Positions 11,095-20,580 of a stretch of 64,000 bases of DNA are shown here, one piece after another. The DNA comes from Bemisia tabaci (lineage: Eukaryota > Arthropoda > Insecta > Hemiptera > Aleyrodidae), in NCBI RefSeq assembly GCF_918797505.1, contig NC_092794.1:1178001-1242000 (forward strand), written 5' to 3'. The notes under the pieces were generated by a model that was given only the letters and a program-made list of their open reading frames with translations, was not told where the DNA came from and searched no databases. The stretch's first letter is position 1, and every line of letters begins with the position of its first letter. The position numbers and the translations under genes are program-made.

Positions 11095-11246
11095 GTGAAG
11101 GCCTGATGGACTTTCGGAGTTTCAGATCTGTCGCTACTCTCCCTATACAGGTACTCTACTCTAGTTCAAACAGGCCGTTACAGATCTCGATCACCGTTAC
11201 TCCAAAATGAAATTTATCGGTCGACGACGGACCAAAGCTAACTTAA

Positions 11247-11688
11247 GGTGATTCGTCAAGCTCAAAAGAAGTGGTCGAACTGGCATGCGATATATCGCAT
11301 CTTTTAGGTCAAAAATCTCGGCAGATTTTGAATTTTCAGTAAAGAAAAGGACGATAGCCCCTGCGCATGAGCCTAAAGAATCATTCTAAACCTTAAAATC
11401 GGCAAAATTCAGAGAAATGAAAGCAGGATAGTGTTTGGAAAAAAACCTCGCATTCGATTCAGCTATCGATTTCGGTATCGAATGCGAGGTTTTTTTCCAA
11501 ACACTATCCTGTTTTCATTTCTCTGAATTTTGCCGATTTTTGGGTTCAGAATGATTCTTCAGGCTCATGCGCAGGGGCTATCGTCCTTTTTTTTGCTGAA
11601 AATTCAAAATCTGCCGAGATTTTTGACCTAAAAGATGCGATATATCGCATGCCAGTTCGACCACGTCACTTGAGCTTGACGAATCACC
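11247..11688. mobile_element. Element C, copy 2, 442 bp, TTAA TSD
   Basis: Flanked by TTAA (11243-11246 and 11689-11692). It has the same length as copy 1 and lies in reverse orientation (the agaagtgg and gtgacgtgg arms are swapped). It is inserted in the right half of the outer F copy, outside the D nest. Confidence 0.85.
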
Positions 11689-11875
11689 TTAAAGTTAAAA
11701 AAATGGGTAAGTGAATCTTGGCAAAAATCAACCTAGAATACTTTTTTCCCGCAATTTTATTTAGTTCCCGCCCTACATTTGAATTTCAAACTTGTCCCGA
11801 TTTCGCCGCCAATCCTCTAACCAATAGTAGAGGTGGTTGAAAAGAAGCTTCATTTTTTGCTTTTAGCCCTCCGTC

Positions 11876-12125
11876 TTTATCTTGGCTACTTCCTATGATG
11901 AATGAAACATAAACGAAAACATAAATATAACCTATGACGGCGTTTGAGCAAATTGAGCAACTCGAGCAACTCTAACTCTTGCATCTACTCCAATTCTACT
12001 CTCTGCCCGGACTGCACCGCTAATAGTTGCACCCATGCATGCATTCCACTGGAGTATCAGGAATACCCCTTAAGTTCATTAATTCTTCTCCCGTTTTTTT
12101 CTTAAATCATCTCTAAAATAGTAGG
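11876..12125 (+). promoter_or_regulatory. Presumed 5' region of Glce
   Basis: This 250-bp stretch between the MITE nest and the Glce start codon is the most likely place for the 5' UTR and perhaps the promoter. No TATA box or initiator is convincing. An aaaatag just before the ATG could be a splice acceptor, in which case the true first exon would lie further upstream. Confidence 0.3.
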
Positions 12126-12266
12126 ATGCGCATTAATTTCAAGATTATTTTCCTGGTTTTCATTGGATTTATCCTCTACGGCACTATTTTGTTGTGGATT
12201 CGTTGTGGAGCTAATCTGAGGAGTAATTCATTGGAGAGGAAGATCGACATCTATTCCATTAGTCAG
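12126..12266 (+). CDS. Glce: Glce/Hsepi exon 1 (residues 1-47)
   Basis: The exon encodes MRINFKIIFLVFIGFILYG..., a short basic N-terminus followed by a hydrophobic span (about residues 7-24). That is the type II signal anchor expected of a Golgi enzyme. The enzyme, heparan sulfate D-glucuronyl C5-epimerase, converts glucuronic acid to iduronic acid in the growing heparan sulfate chain. The exon ends at CAG with donor GTATTC in phase 0 and joins in frame to 13643. The N-terminus resembles the vertebrate enzyme in the position of its anchor and in the L-L-W-x-x-C after it. The assignment rests mainly on the later exons. Confidence 0.82.
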
Positions 12267-13642
12267 GTATTCAATCTACATGTTGCTATCTAGAATTCCC
12301 TCAAAGTTCTATGAAAGCAGCAATAATCTAAGGGTATATCTATGAAGGTGGAAAGTATCATTTCGGAAGCAGTTTTTCAAGATGCTGATCTAGAGATAGG
12401 GTCCTTTCTGCACCTAACTTCTTCCTTTCATATCTCTATGCCAGAACTGAACAGTACTTGCTGAGCATTTGAATTTCCACACTGATAATTGGTGTCCGCC
12501 TTGTTGCTGTAATTTTCCGCCTCACAATGCAGGAGCAGAATGAATTCATGGAATGGAACACTGTAATATTGAGGACCTTTCTTCTCTGTGGGAGGAAGGA
12601 TCCAAAGGTGCAGCTAAATTTTGCTTGCGTGATCTTTTAAAAATTAGAAATATACTGGAAGGACCTTGCCAACTCCTTAGGGGATCTGTGCCAGAATCAT
12701 TTTCCCACTGTTTTATTGCGTTAAACACCACGATGGATACTGATCAAAAGTCATCATCTCGGCAACTTTCTATAAGCTACTGTTTTTGCACTATCAGCGG
12801 TTGAGGTTTAATAATTCTTTGACTAAAAGAAGGCAGTGCGGACATACAAAGTTCGAAAGAACCCTCATTTCAGCACCCGAGTATGGTCTACCGTGTGTCA
12901 TCAAGGAAAGCAGGAAAAGCCCTAGCGCTTTAGGTGTTCTGCCTGGTGGCAGTCCTCTTATCTCGGATCCACATGCCTCTTTGCTTGACCTTCCAAATCA
13001 GTTTCTTTCTTTGACCCAAAGGAGAGACAGAGTGGAGCAACATGTAGATAACAGGAGGACAGACACGCTTTACATTGTTCCTTGTTCACTCTGTCCTGAA
13101 ATATGTAAGTAAGAAGGATCTTTAAGACGCTTGATCACTCGGCCACTCCCCTTTATTCAAAGAGTTATCAAAACTGAAGTATCAACAATCACTTATTTGT
13201 GTGAAAATGGTATCTCGGAGAAAATTAACGCTACTTTTAAGGAGCATCAATAGATGAGTTTATTTCAAAAGAAAAGTGGGTAACCAATATAACCAAGTAC
13301 ACATCCCCTTGAAGAGTTTGCGGGATCCTTTCACTGTTCATTGCCAGGGTGACTTTTGATGTTATTTCTTCAACATAGGGCAAACACTTCTATCCCCATA
13401 ATAGTTCAACATTTTCATACTAGGCAGTGGTGATTAATGATCCGAAAGTGAGAGATGCTGTTCCAAATGGTGGAAACTGACTTTGTCACTAGGGGTTAAT
13501 TAGTAGTCGATTTTCCAGAAAGGATCCTCACTTTACTGTTAACTGACATTCCGTACTGGAGCTTATCATTTTGTATTTTCAGTGTCAGCATAGGTATCCC
13601 TCAGTATTAATAATTTTGAATTTTAATCGGCTCTGTTTCCAG
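12267..13642 (+). other. Glce intron 1
   Basis: GT...AG intron of 1376 bp (GTATTC to tttccag). The part around 12730-12960 resembles 57150-57340 in intron 5 (atcaaaagt-atcat, caactttct, ctcatttcagca), so it is repeat-derived. The two open frames of about 83 and 108 codons here are part of that repeat, not exons. Nothing else was recognised. Confidence 0.75.
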
Positions 13643-13816
13643 AAACTAAAAGTGGAGGGAGACCAAAACTCAGATCCACAATCTAATTCTGGCACCTTAA
13701 ATCTCTTCAAGACAGAAGAAATTGATTGTAGTATTAATGGTGACTATACAGTCCGCTGTAGAAAAGAAGGTGAAGAGGTTTACATTCCATTTTCTTTTAT
13801 CCACAAATACTTTGAG
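13643..13816 (+). CDS. Glce: Glce/Hsepi exon 2 (residues 48-105)
   Basis: Acceptor tttccag, donor GTAAGT, exactly 58 codons in phase 0. The second half carries [13 protein letters not shown] followed by [15 protein letters not shown], the conserved start of the luminal domain of glucuronyl C5-epimerase. The first half ([12 protein letters not shown]...) is a polar stem-like region that is variable in the family and shorter here than in vertebrates. Confidence 0.93.
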
Positions 13817-14656
13817 GTAAGTAGCTTCATACTACCTTTTTTTCTGTTTGTATGCTTTGTTAATCTAATTGTTTCGTCCCTTGAATAAAGCCTATTCAAT
13901 CACAGTGACCTGTTATTGATCAAGATTTTGCCAGTAAGGAATTCATGGTCAGAATTCAGAGGAAAAGTTAAAAAAAATTTCTTTTACTTTATTTTATTTT
14001 ACGGGTGATTTCATAGTTTACGACTGATAAGTCGGCTTCTTTTACAATAAAAACTTTAATTTTTATGAAAACCACTGATTTTTAGGTGTGTAGCAATAAT
14101 TCCTCACTACACAAAATCCTCAATTCAATATTATTAAACTAAATGGAAGTCCCCAAAGTTTAGAAACCTTTTAAGGAAGCATAAATTCCACCTCCTTTCT
14201 CAAGAATCGCCCAGCTTTATGTCTGGTTTTCATATTATGTGAACGTTATGCCGTGTCTGTGTTACGTAACCGACGCAATTCGGCAGTGCCACCATGTTTG
14301 CCCGGACCTCCAGCAGTCCTGCGGGAAGAGCTGATACCTGATTCAATGCTTGTTTGTCAATCCCCATAACTTTGTATTGACTCAGAGTTGTTCGTGCCAA
14401 AGCTGGAAAGAGGGAGTTTAATACCCTTAAAATGAAGTAATGAAATTTGGTCAAAATTGGTGCTCTTTTCGGGTGTACTTCGGTACATGGGCTGCTCCTC
14501 GCAGCCACTCCACTCTTTCTCTGCAGACCTGTTGACCCCTCCTCTGAGACACTTCGGTACTCGGGCTGATTCAATCCGTTCCTTTCGCGGCAAACCGTTC
14601 CCGTCCATTTTTTCTTTCGCGGCAAATTCAAATTCACGCTTATGCCTCCTTCAACA

Positions 14657-14767
14657 TAGGATTACGTTATCTCCTTTTTAGGATGACGTTATCCATTTTA
14701 GGATGACGTTATCCTTTTTAGGATGACGTTATCCTTTTTAGGATGACGTTGTTCTTTTTAGAATGAC
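14657..14767. repeat. 20-bp tandem repeat, about five copies
   Basis: The unit is tttttaggatgacgttatcc, repeated with few changes; the last copy decays to gttgttctttttagaatgac. It lies 60 bp upstream of a TTAGG array. Confidence 0.85.
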
Positions 14768-14827
14768 GGGATTTAGAGGATCTTACCCCACAAGCCTGAT
14801 TGGCGTAACGTAAGGCATCCCTCCGGT

Positions 14828-14887
14828 GGTTAGGTTAGGTTAGGTTAGGTTAGGTAAGGTAAGGTTAGGTTAGGTTAGGTTAGGTTA
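14828..14887. repeat. Interstitial TTAGG telomere-type array
   Basis: About twelve TTAGG units, with two showing a TAAGG change, form 60 bp of the canonical insect telomere repeat. Its position inside a gene intron marks it as an interstitial array, not a chromosome end. Confidence 0.85.
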
Positions 14888-15369
14888 ATTTTTTTTGTTT
14901 CTAATTAGCATATATCTAGAGAACCAACTACTATTTTATAAAAATATTAATTAAAATTTTCCTCTTAAAAAACAAGAATAAGTAATACAAATTATTAAAC
15001 TTAAAACAGATTTAAAAAAAACTTAAAAGGAATAGCGTCGGTGGTGAGTTGCAGCCCAGATTCCGAAGTGCCATGGCTCTTTGAGAGTGGGCCTGCGTTG
15101 CATTTATGGAGCAGCCCAAGTACCCGAAGTTTCTCCCTCTTTTCTTAAAGGTGTTGCACATTTTAGCTATTCCTGTTATCATGAAATCACCCTTACGTAT
15201 TCAGTACATGAAATCCGAATGACTATCGTTTCAGTGCAGAGTACTAAAACTGAATTTTTGCAGAGCCCGGGCTCACCACGATTTTTAGCGACCAAATGGG
15301 CTAAAAACAAGCTGCAAAAAATTTGGTATCCTAAAACCACTCCTAGACCCATGCGCTATGGCCGAAAGG

Positions 15370-15640
15370 ATTGAAATTTGAAACATTGAATTTGGAAGAA
15401 TAAAAAGAGTCAATTCCCATTGGAATGAGGAAGTTTGCGTCCTTTACGCGCAAATTTTGTCTATTTTGCAGTATTTTGATCGGAAAAGGCGCAAGTGTCC
15501 TGCTTGAGTGCGCCTAAACCCCTAGGAGCACCGCAACACTCAACGCGCCTCCCCGACCCGCAACGCGCATAGCTGCTTTCCTGCTACTAGATACCTGAAT
15601 ATTAATAATTCGTTTCTCATATAATCGAGACTCTAACCCC
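15370..15640. repeat. Dispersed repeat K, copy 1
   Basis: Matches 40090-40370 in reverse complement through an aaaagagtcaattcc block, a cgcgcaaattttgt-like block, cttgagtgcgcctaa and gctgctttcctgctactaga. Non-coding, of unknown type, and adjacent to the 5' end of the truncated Jockey element. Confidence 0.6.
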
Positions 15641-15724
15641 AAAATTGGAAAAGTTTGAAACATGTTTCCAAAAAATGAGTAAAAAATAAATAAATAACAC
15701 CTATTTCATCTTCAGTATCTTTTC

Positions 15725-18642
15725 TTGGGACGCTATGCATTGACTCATAGCAAATCAATCGAACAAGGTCAATCATTAAAAGATCTAAATGTGGATGTGG
15801 CCCTCATTTCCGAGACCCATTTCCAAAGGAACGATAAGCGGTATATGCAAGGCTTTAACATCTATAGTGCGCTGCACCCAAAAACAGAAACCAAAGCAAG
15901 AGGGGGGGGGGGCACTGTAACTATAAAGAAATGCATTAGTCACTCGTTAGTTGAAATTATCGAGGAGGACGCATTCCAGTGTGTCATTATCGAGGTCGTC
16001 ACAGGTCTGGGCTGCTTCAATTTGGCAGCAGTCTACACACCACTTTGTGCAAAAATCACGGATGAAATATATTCCAATTTCTTCAAACACTGTGGCCCAA
16101 GATTTATCATTGGGGGTGACTGGAACTGCAAATCCCTCAGCTGGTCCTCTAGGATAACTAATACTAAAAGAGCCCGATTAGAAAGAGCAGTCAGCAAAAT
16201 AGGGGGTAATTATATCTCCTCAGGTCAACCCACTTTTTACCCGAGTAATCCTTTAAAAGACCCAGATTGTTTTGATTTTTATGTTTACAGGGTGATCCAA
16301 AAGTCCCTTCCACCCCTCTATCTTTTTACCTAATTGAGGTAAAGATTTGAAACTTGGGGGATGTTCCTAGGTCAAGGGGAGCTACTTTTTGGCCCCCTTA
16401 AAATTTCCAGGGGTCCCCCTGGGGGGGCAACGGACCCTAACTTTTAATTTTCAAAGGGGAAGACCCCCTTTGTGATAGCTCGTTCGAAAGAGCATAAAAA
16501 AAGAAAACTTTTCGCGCAAACCCGAAGTCACCGTTCCAAAATGGCCGAAAATTCATACCGGTTATTTGTTGATGGATTTGCCCGAAAATCTGAATGTTGG
16601 GGTATTTTGACACGAGAAAAACGAATTTGACGTTAGATTTTCAAAAAAACCGACATTTCCAAAATGGCCGCCGGTTAAAGTTTAAAATGGCCGAAAATTG
16701 TCACCTCAGTTTTTTTGCTGATGGATTTGCTTAAAACTTGGAATTTGAGAGTATTTTGGCATACAATAAACACATTTGAACTTAGATTTCTAAAAAAATA
16801 AATTTTTGGTCATTTTGAACTTTAACCGGCGGCCATGTTGGAAATTTCGGTTTGTTTGAAAATCTAACGTCAAATTCGTTTTTATCGTGTCAAAATACCC
16901 CCACATTTAGATTTTCGCGCAAATCCATCGACAAATAACCGGTGTGAATTTTCGGCCATTATGAACTTTAACCGGCCGCCATTTTGGAACGGTTTGAGAT
17001 ATTGACTTCGGGTTTGCGCGAAAAGTTTTCTTTTTTTATGCTCTTTTGAAAGAGCTATCACAAAGGGGGTCTTCCCATTTGAAAATTAAAAGTTGGGGTC
17101 CGTTGCCCCCCCCACATTGAAATGAATGTGGACCATGAACCCGAAATCTTAAACATTTTCACCCACCCTGTTCTGAGAAAAACGACCTCCCTGCCTAGTT
17201 TCTCCTAGGACAAACTGGAAGAAATTTAGAGAGCTGTTGAGCGGACAGATCTGTGACGATACTAAGATAAACACCCCCCATGATCTGGACAGTGAAATCG
17301 ATTTGCTGACTCTACAAATTAGAGAACCAGCAAAAGTTAGTACACCTGTAGCCAGTAATGATCATGTCAAATGCGATCATTTGAAACTGCCTGCAGAAAT
17401 AGTTTATTTAATTAAAGATAAAAGGAAAGCAAGGGAAAAAATGACAACTACCAGATTTGAGACGGATAAGAGAGAGTATAATGGAATTAATAAAATTGTA
17501 CATAAAAGAATTAACGCATTTAGAAATGAAAAATTCGAAAAGTTCCTGTCAGGCTTGGGGGCTAGAGAGATGGATGACTATTTGCTATGGAAGGCTACTA
17601 AACATCTGAAGCGTACTGCTCAGATAAGCCTTCCAATTCGAGACAGCGATGGTAACTGGGCTAAAAATGCTACTGATAAAGTGGATATCTTGGCCGCTCA
17701 CCTGGAAAATGTGTTCAAACCTAACAAATCAAAACCAAACTCCACGAAGCGCCCGGTTTTGACTTGGTATCGGGGATTATCGTTAAGCAATTACCTGCAT
17801 GTGCAATCAGGAAACTGGTTGCCATTTTCAATGCAGTCATCAAACTTCAGTGTGTTCCCCCTCCAGTGAAAAAAAGCTGAAATTATAGTTATATTAAAAT
17901 CCGAAAGCCTTCTGCTCAACCTTCTTTTTACAGACCAATTTCTCTCTTACCCATTCTTGGAAAATTATTTGAAAAATTATACATTAAACGTTTAATCAAA
18001 ATTGTAAATACAAAAGGTTTAATTATTAACGAACAATTTGGTTTTCGTGCAGAACACAGCACTATAGAATAACTCCACAGAGTTACGAATTTTATAGAAA
18101 AAGCTCTGGAGAAGGTACACCACTGTAACGGGGTTTTCCTGGATGTTGCCGAGGCTTTTGATAAAGTTAACCACCAACGTCTGATAACTAAACTTTAGAG
18201 TATGCTGCCTGGAAACCACACTAGGCTTGTCTCATACCTGATAGGTTTTTTTAGAGTGCGTTTCGAGGATGCGTACTTGGAATTCAAACCAATCAGGGCT
18301 GGGGTCCCACAGGGATCAATATATCCCCCCTGCTCTACAGTCTGTTTACAGCTGATATACCTAAACCTAAGGGCGACCCATTAATGGATATATTCGCGGA
18401 TGATACTTGTGTTTTCGCGAGTGCCCCAAGTTACAAACAGACTGTAGAAATTCTACAGGAGAGCTTGGACAATATCCAGGATTGGACTGATGCAGACGGG
18501 ACAAAATAAACGCCACCAAATCAGAGAACGTAGTTTTCACATCTAGGAACTACGTCCATATTCCCCTAGTTCTTAACAGTGAGGCGGTGCCACACGTGGA
18601 TAAGGCGCGCTATCTCGGACTTATCATGGACGCTAAACTTAA
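15725..18642 (+). pseudogene. Jockey-like non-LTR element A, 5'- and 3'-truncated ORF2
   Basis: This decayed ORF2 keeps an AP-type endonuclease (ALISETHFQ near 15800, GGDWNCKS near 16112) and a reverse transcriptase. RT blocks include FLDVAEAFDK near 18140, IRAGVPQGS near 18300 and IFADDTCVF near 18395. It is the same family as the element at 20401-25681. There is no ORF1, and the 3' end stops in the post-RT region at the start of a TA tail. A foldback element (16287-17113) interrupts the endonuclease, and frame resumes after it at DHEPEILNIF, the expected D-H catalytic block. Several frameshifts make it inactive. Confidence 0.85.
16287..17113. mobile_element. Foldback family P, inserted in Jockey element A
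   Basis: The left end, acagggtgatccaaaagtcc, is the inverted counterpart of 1-192. The central part is a long imperfect palindrome built of aaaatggccgaaaat, gttagattttcaaa and cggccgccattttgg blocks. The right arm stops after cacaaagggggtcttccca and ttggggtccgttgcccc; its outer 150 bp or so and about 40 bp of the retroelement are missing, so a deletion followed insertion. Confidence 0.78.
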
Positions 18643-18664
18643 ATATTATATATATATATATATA
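18643..18664. repeat. (TA)n tail
   Basis: A short TA dinucleotide run at the junction of Jockey element A and the minus-strand gag-only element. It is best read as the 3' tail of the latter, because an AATAAA lies just upstream on that strand. Confidence 0.6.
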
Positions 18665-20399
18665 CATCGTTTATTTATCAAAACAAATAAAATTGAACAT
18701 GATACAGTAAGATAAACATCAGAATTTTTAACAACAACTACCTTCTTTCCAAGGTATTAATTTGAAAGAGAGGAATGGATAATTACTCCGGTTAAGGTTT
18801 TGACTATTAAATACATAATAAAAGTGTTTAAAAAGCTGCCCGCAAAACTAAGCAAGCAATTGAAATTAGGGAAAAACTTAAAGTAAACCTAGTTTGGGTA
18901 GGGTATAAGAGGTGGGAAAAAGTAAATAAAAACTCTGGCTGCTAGAATGAAGCATAAAAAACCATGAAAATAATAACATAGAACGATAACGTAAGAGAGG
19001 CCACCAGCGTTCCATTTTTAGTATGGAAAGAGAGAAGCTCTGGGTAATCTCTCGTCGGTACCTGTGATAAATGACATAATGCCGGGTGATAAGGTTTTTA
19101 TTGCTGAAATAAAATTTGGGCCTCCTGTTGTGGAGGTAAAAATTTGAGAATAACTGACATCAGTTTCTCAATTTGGGCAGATTGTTTTACTATGATTTGT
19201 TTAAGTTCGTTGATTACGATTTCGTAGTCAACTTCTTTATTGACTGTTGTGTGCTGAACAGTGGAGTTAGAATTATTTTTATTTATGCCATAGTCGGCTG
19301 TCTTCCCTTTTAGGACAGAGGCAAAACTCTTATCAGGCTTGATGAAATTGGCTTGATTAGCTTGATTTCCTTGATTAACTTCGCTCTTTTGTGGAAACCG
19401 TTTTTTGCACACTTCCTTTTTGACTTTACATCCTCTGTATGTTGCCAGGTGGGTACCTATACAGAGGGCGCAAGTTGGCAAAATACATGTTGGTATCTCG
19501 GGGATTTTACAGTCCCCTGTGGGATGAAGTTCTGAACAGATAGCACATCTAGGTTCCCTAAAACAATATGTCTTAGAATGCCCAAGGGAAAGGCAATTTT
19601 TGCATTGGATTATATTCCTGGTGGATTTGCGTTTTTCAAATCTAACTAGCAGGTTAGCGATCTCTTTGACCTCCCAGATCATACTTTTTGATTCAGGGAA
19701 GGTAAGAGATCTACGTACATAAGGGGGAGTGGTGCTTTGTCCTTATTTCTGAGCATTCTGGTGACATTCTTCATGGGAATTTTGTATTTTTCTTCTGAAG
19801 TTTTGCGGACAATATCTTCAGCCCCAGGCAGATCCACAGGGATGCCCCTGCATACCACTCTGGTGGCTCTCTCCTCTTTAATCTGGTGGGTAAAGTAGGG
19901 AATTTCTTTATTTTTGAGGGTTGTACATAGATTTTTGTAATCATCAATGTTTTCTAATTTTACTTTAAATTGAGTACGATTTATTATTTTAATTTTAGAA
20001 TTTTCGACTGCTTTGTCAATGATTTCTGTTTTAAAAGTGTGAGGCTTTGTAACTTGAGATATAAAAATTGGGGGTGAAGTGAGTTTGGTTTCTACATATT
20101 TTTCTTCTTGCAGTAATTTAAAACTTAACCCTAAATTACAAGCAATTTTCGATGGAATGTTCACTATCACTTTCTTTGGAGGTGTCTTAGATGGAGAATT
20201 CGGTTGTGAATTCGATGTTTTCCTCTTCTTGCCTGAAACCAGCTGGAAATCCGATTCAGGCTTATCTTGGGGTGGGTGGGGTGCAGAGGAGCTGGGTTGC
20301 ACTTCCGTAGTAACTTCAGAATCACCGGAACCTTCCTGGTCGTCTGTTTCTGACTCTGTAAAGACCTCAGGTTGTTCAACATTCGTTGTTGTGCTCTGA
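18665..20399 (-). pseudogene. Gag-only non-LTR element C (ORF1 without ORF2)
   Basis: On the minus strand, 20302-19679 encodes a polar N-terminus and RNA-binding-like region (FKVKLENIDDYKNLCTTL). 19682-19098 continues the same protein in a shifted frame with zinc knuckles (CKNCLSLGHSKTYC, CAICSELHPTGDC). This is the Jockey-clade gag architecture with a pre-C2HC region. The frames overlap at ATGA, most simply a one-base mutation. The reading frame is open to 20399 without a start, so the 5' end is cut. Downstream is about 430 bp of non-coding DNA with AATAAA and a TA tail, and no ORF2. Confidence 0.78.
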
Positions 20400-20580
20400 A
20401 GCGAGACGGTCGCGCTTCAGCTCACGCCGGATCAGTATTTTTCAACAAATTTTCGGAAAGAAAATCACCAGCATGTGATTCTGCTGGAATCGAGAAAAGA
20501 GCTCGCGTCGCGGTGTTCTGGCGGCCGGGTCCCGAGTGATAATATCAGTGCCAGTGTCATCATAAACAATAAACAATCGT

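Larger units (their letters stand above)
6422..11163. mobile_element. Composite D element, host of the nested stack
   Basis: The left end starts TAGAGTACC and the right end finishes GGTACTCTACTCTA. The element is flanked by gttcaaac at 6414-6421 and 11164-11171, an exact 8-bp target duplication. TAGAG ends plus 8-bp duplications point to hAT. Stripped of insertions, D is about 390 bp. Within it lie a tandem repeat (6438-6988), F (7060-8106), an inserted D pair (8161-10255) and two B elements. There is no transposase, so mobilisation must have come from elsewhere. Confidence 0.78.
6135..11875. mobile_element. Outer copy of element F, split by the insertion nest
   Basis: The two halves, about 6135-6421 and 11164-11875, are together the reverse complement of the inner F copy at 7060-8106. 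They carry the same caggttcaaac junction, the aaactaactttatctgag block and the cgccctacatttgaatt block. The right half also carries the TTAA element at 11247-11688. The outer ends are decayed, so limits are approximate. The D-type composite interrupts it at the gttcaaac target. Confidence 0.65.

Noticed and set aside
12546..13112. Open frames of 83 and 108 codons that look like extra Glce exons
   Set aside because: The sequence recurs, diverged, at 57150-57340, and it lies in an intron whose flanking exons already join in phase.
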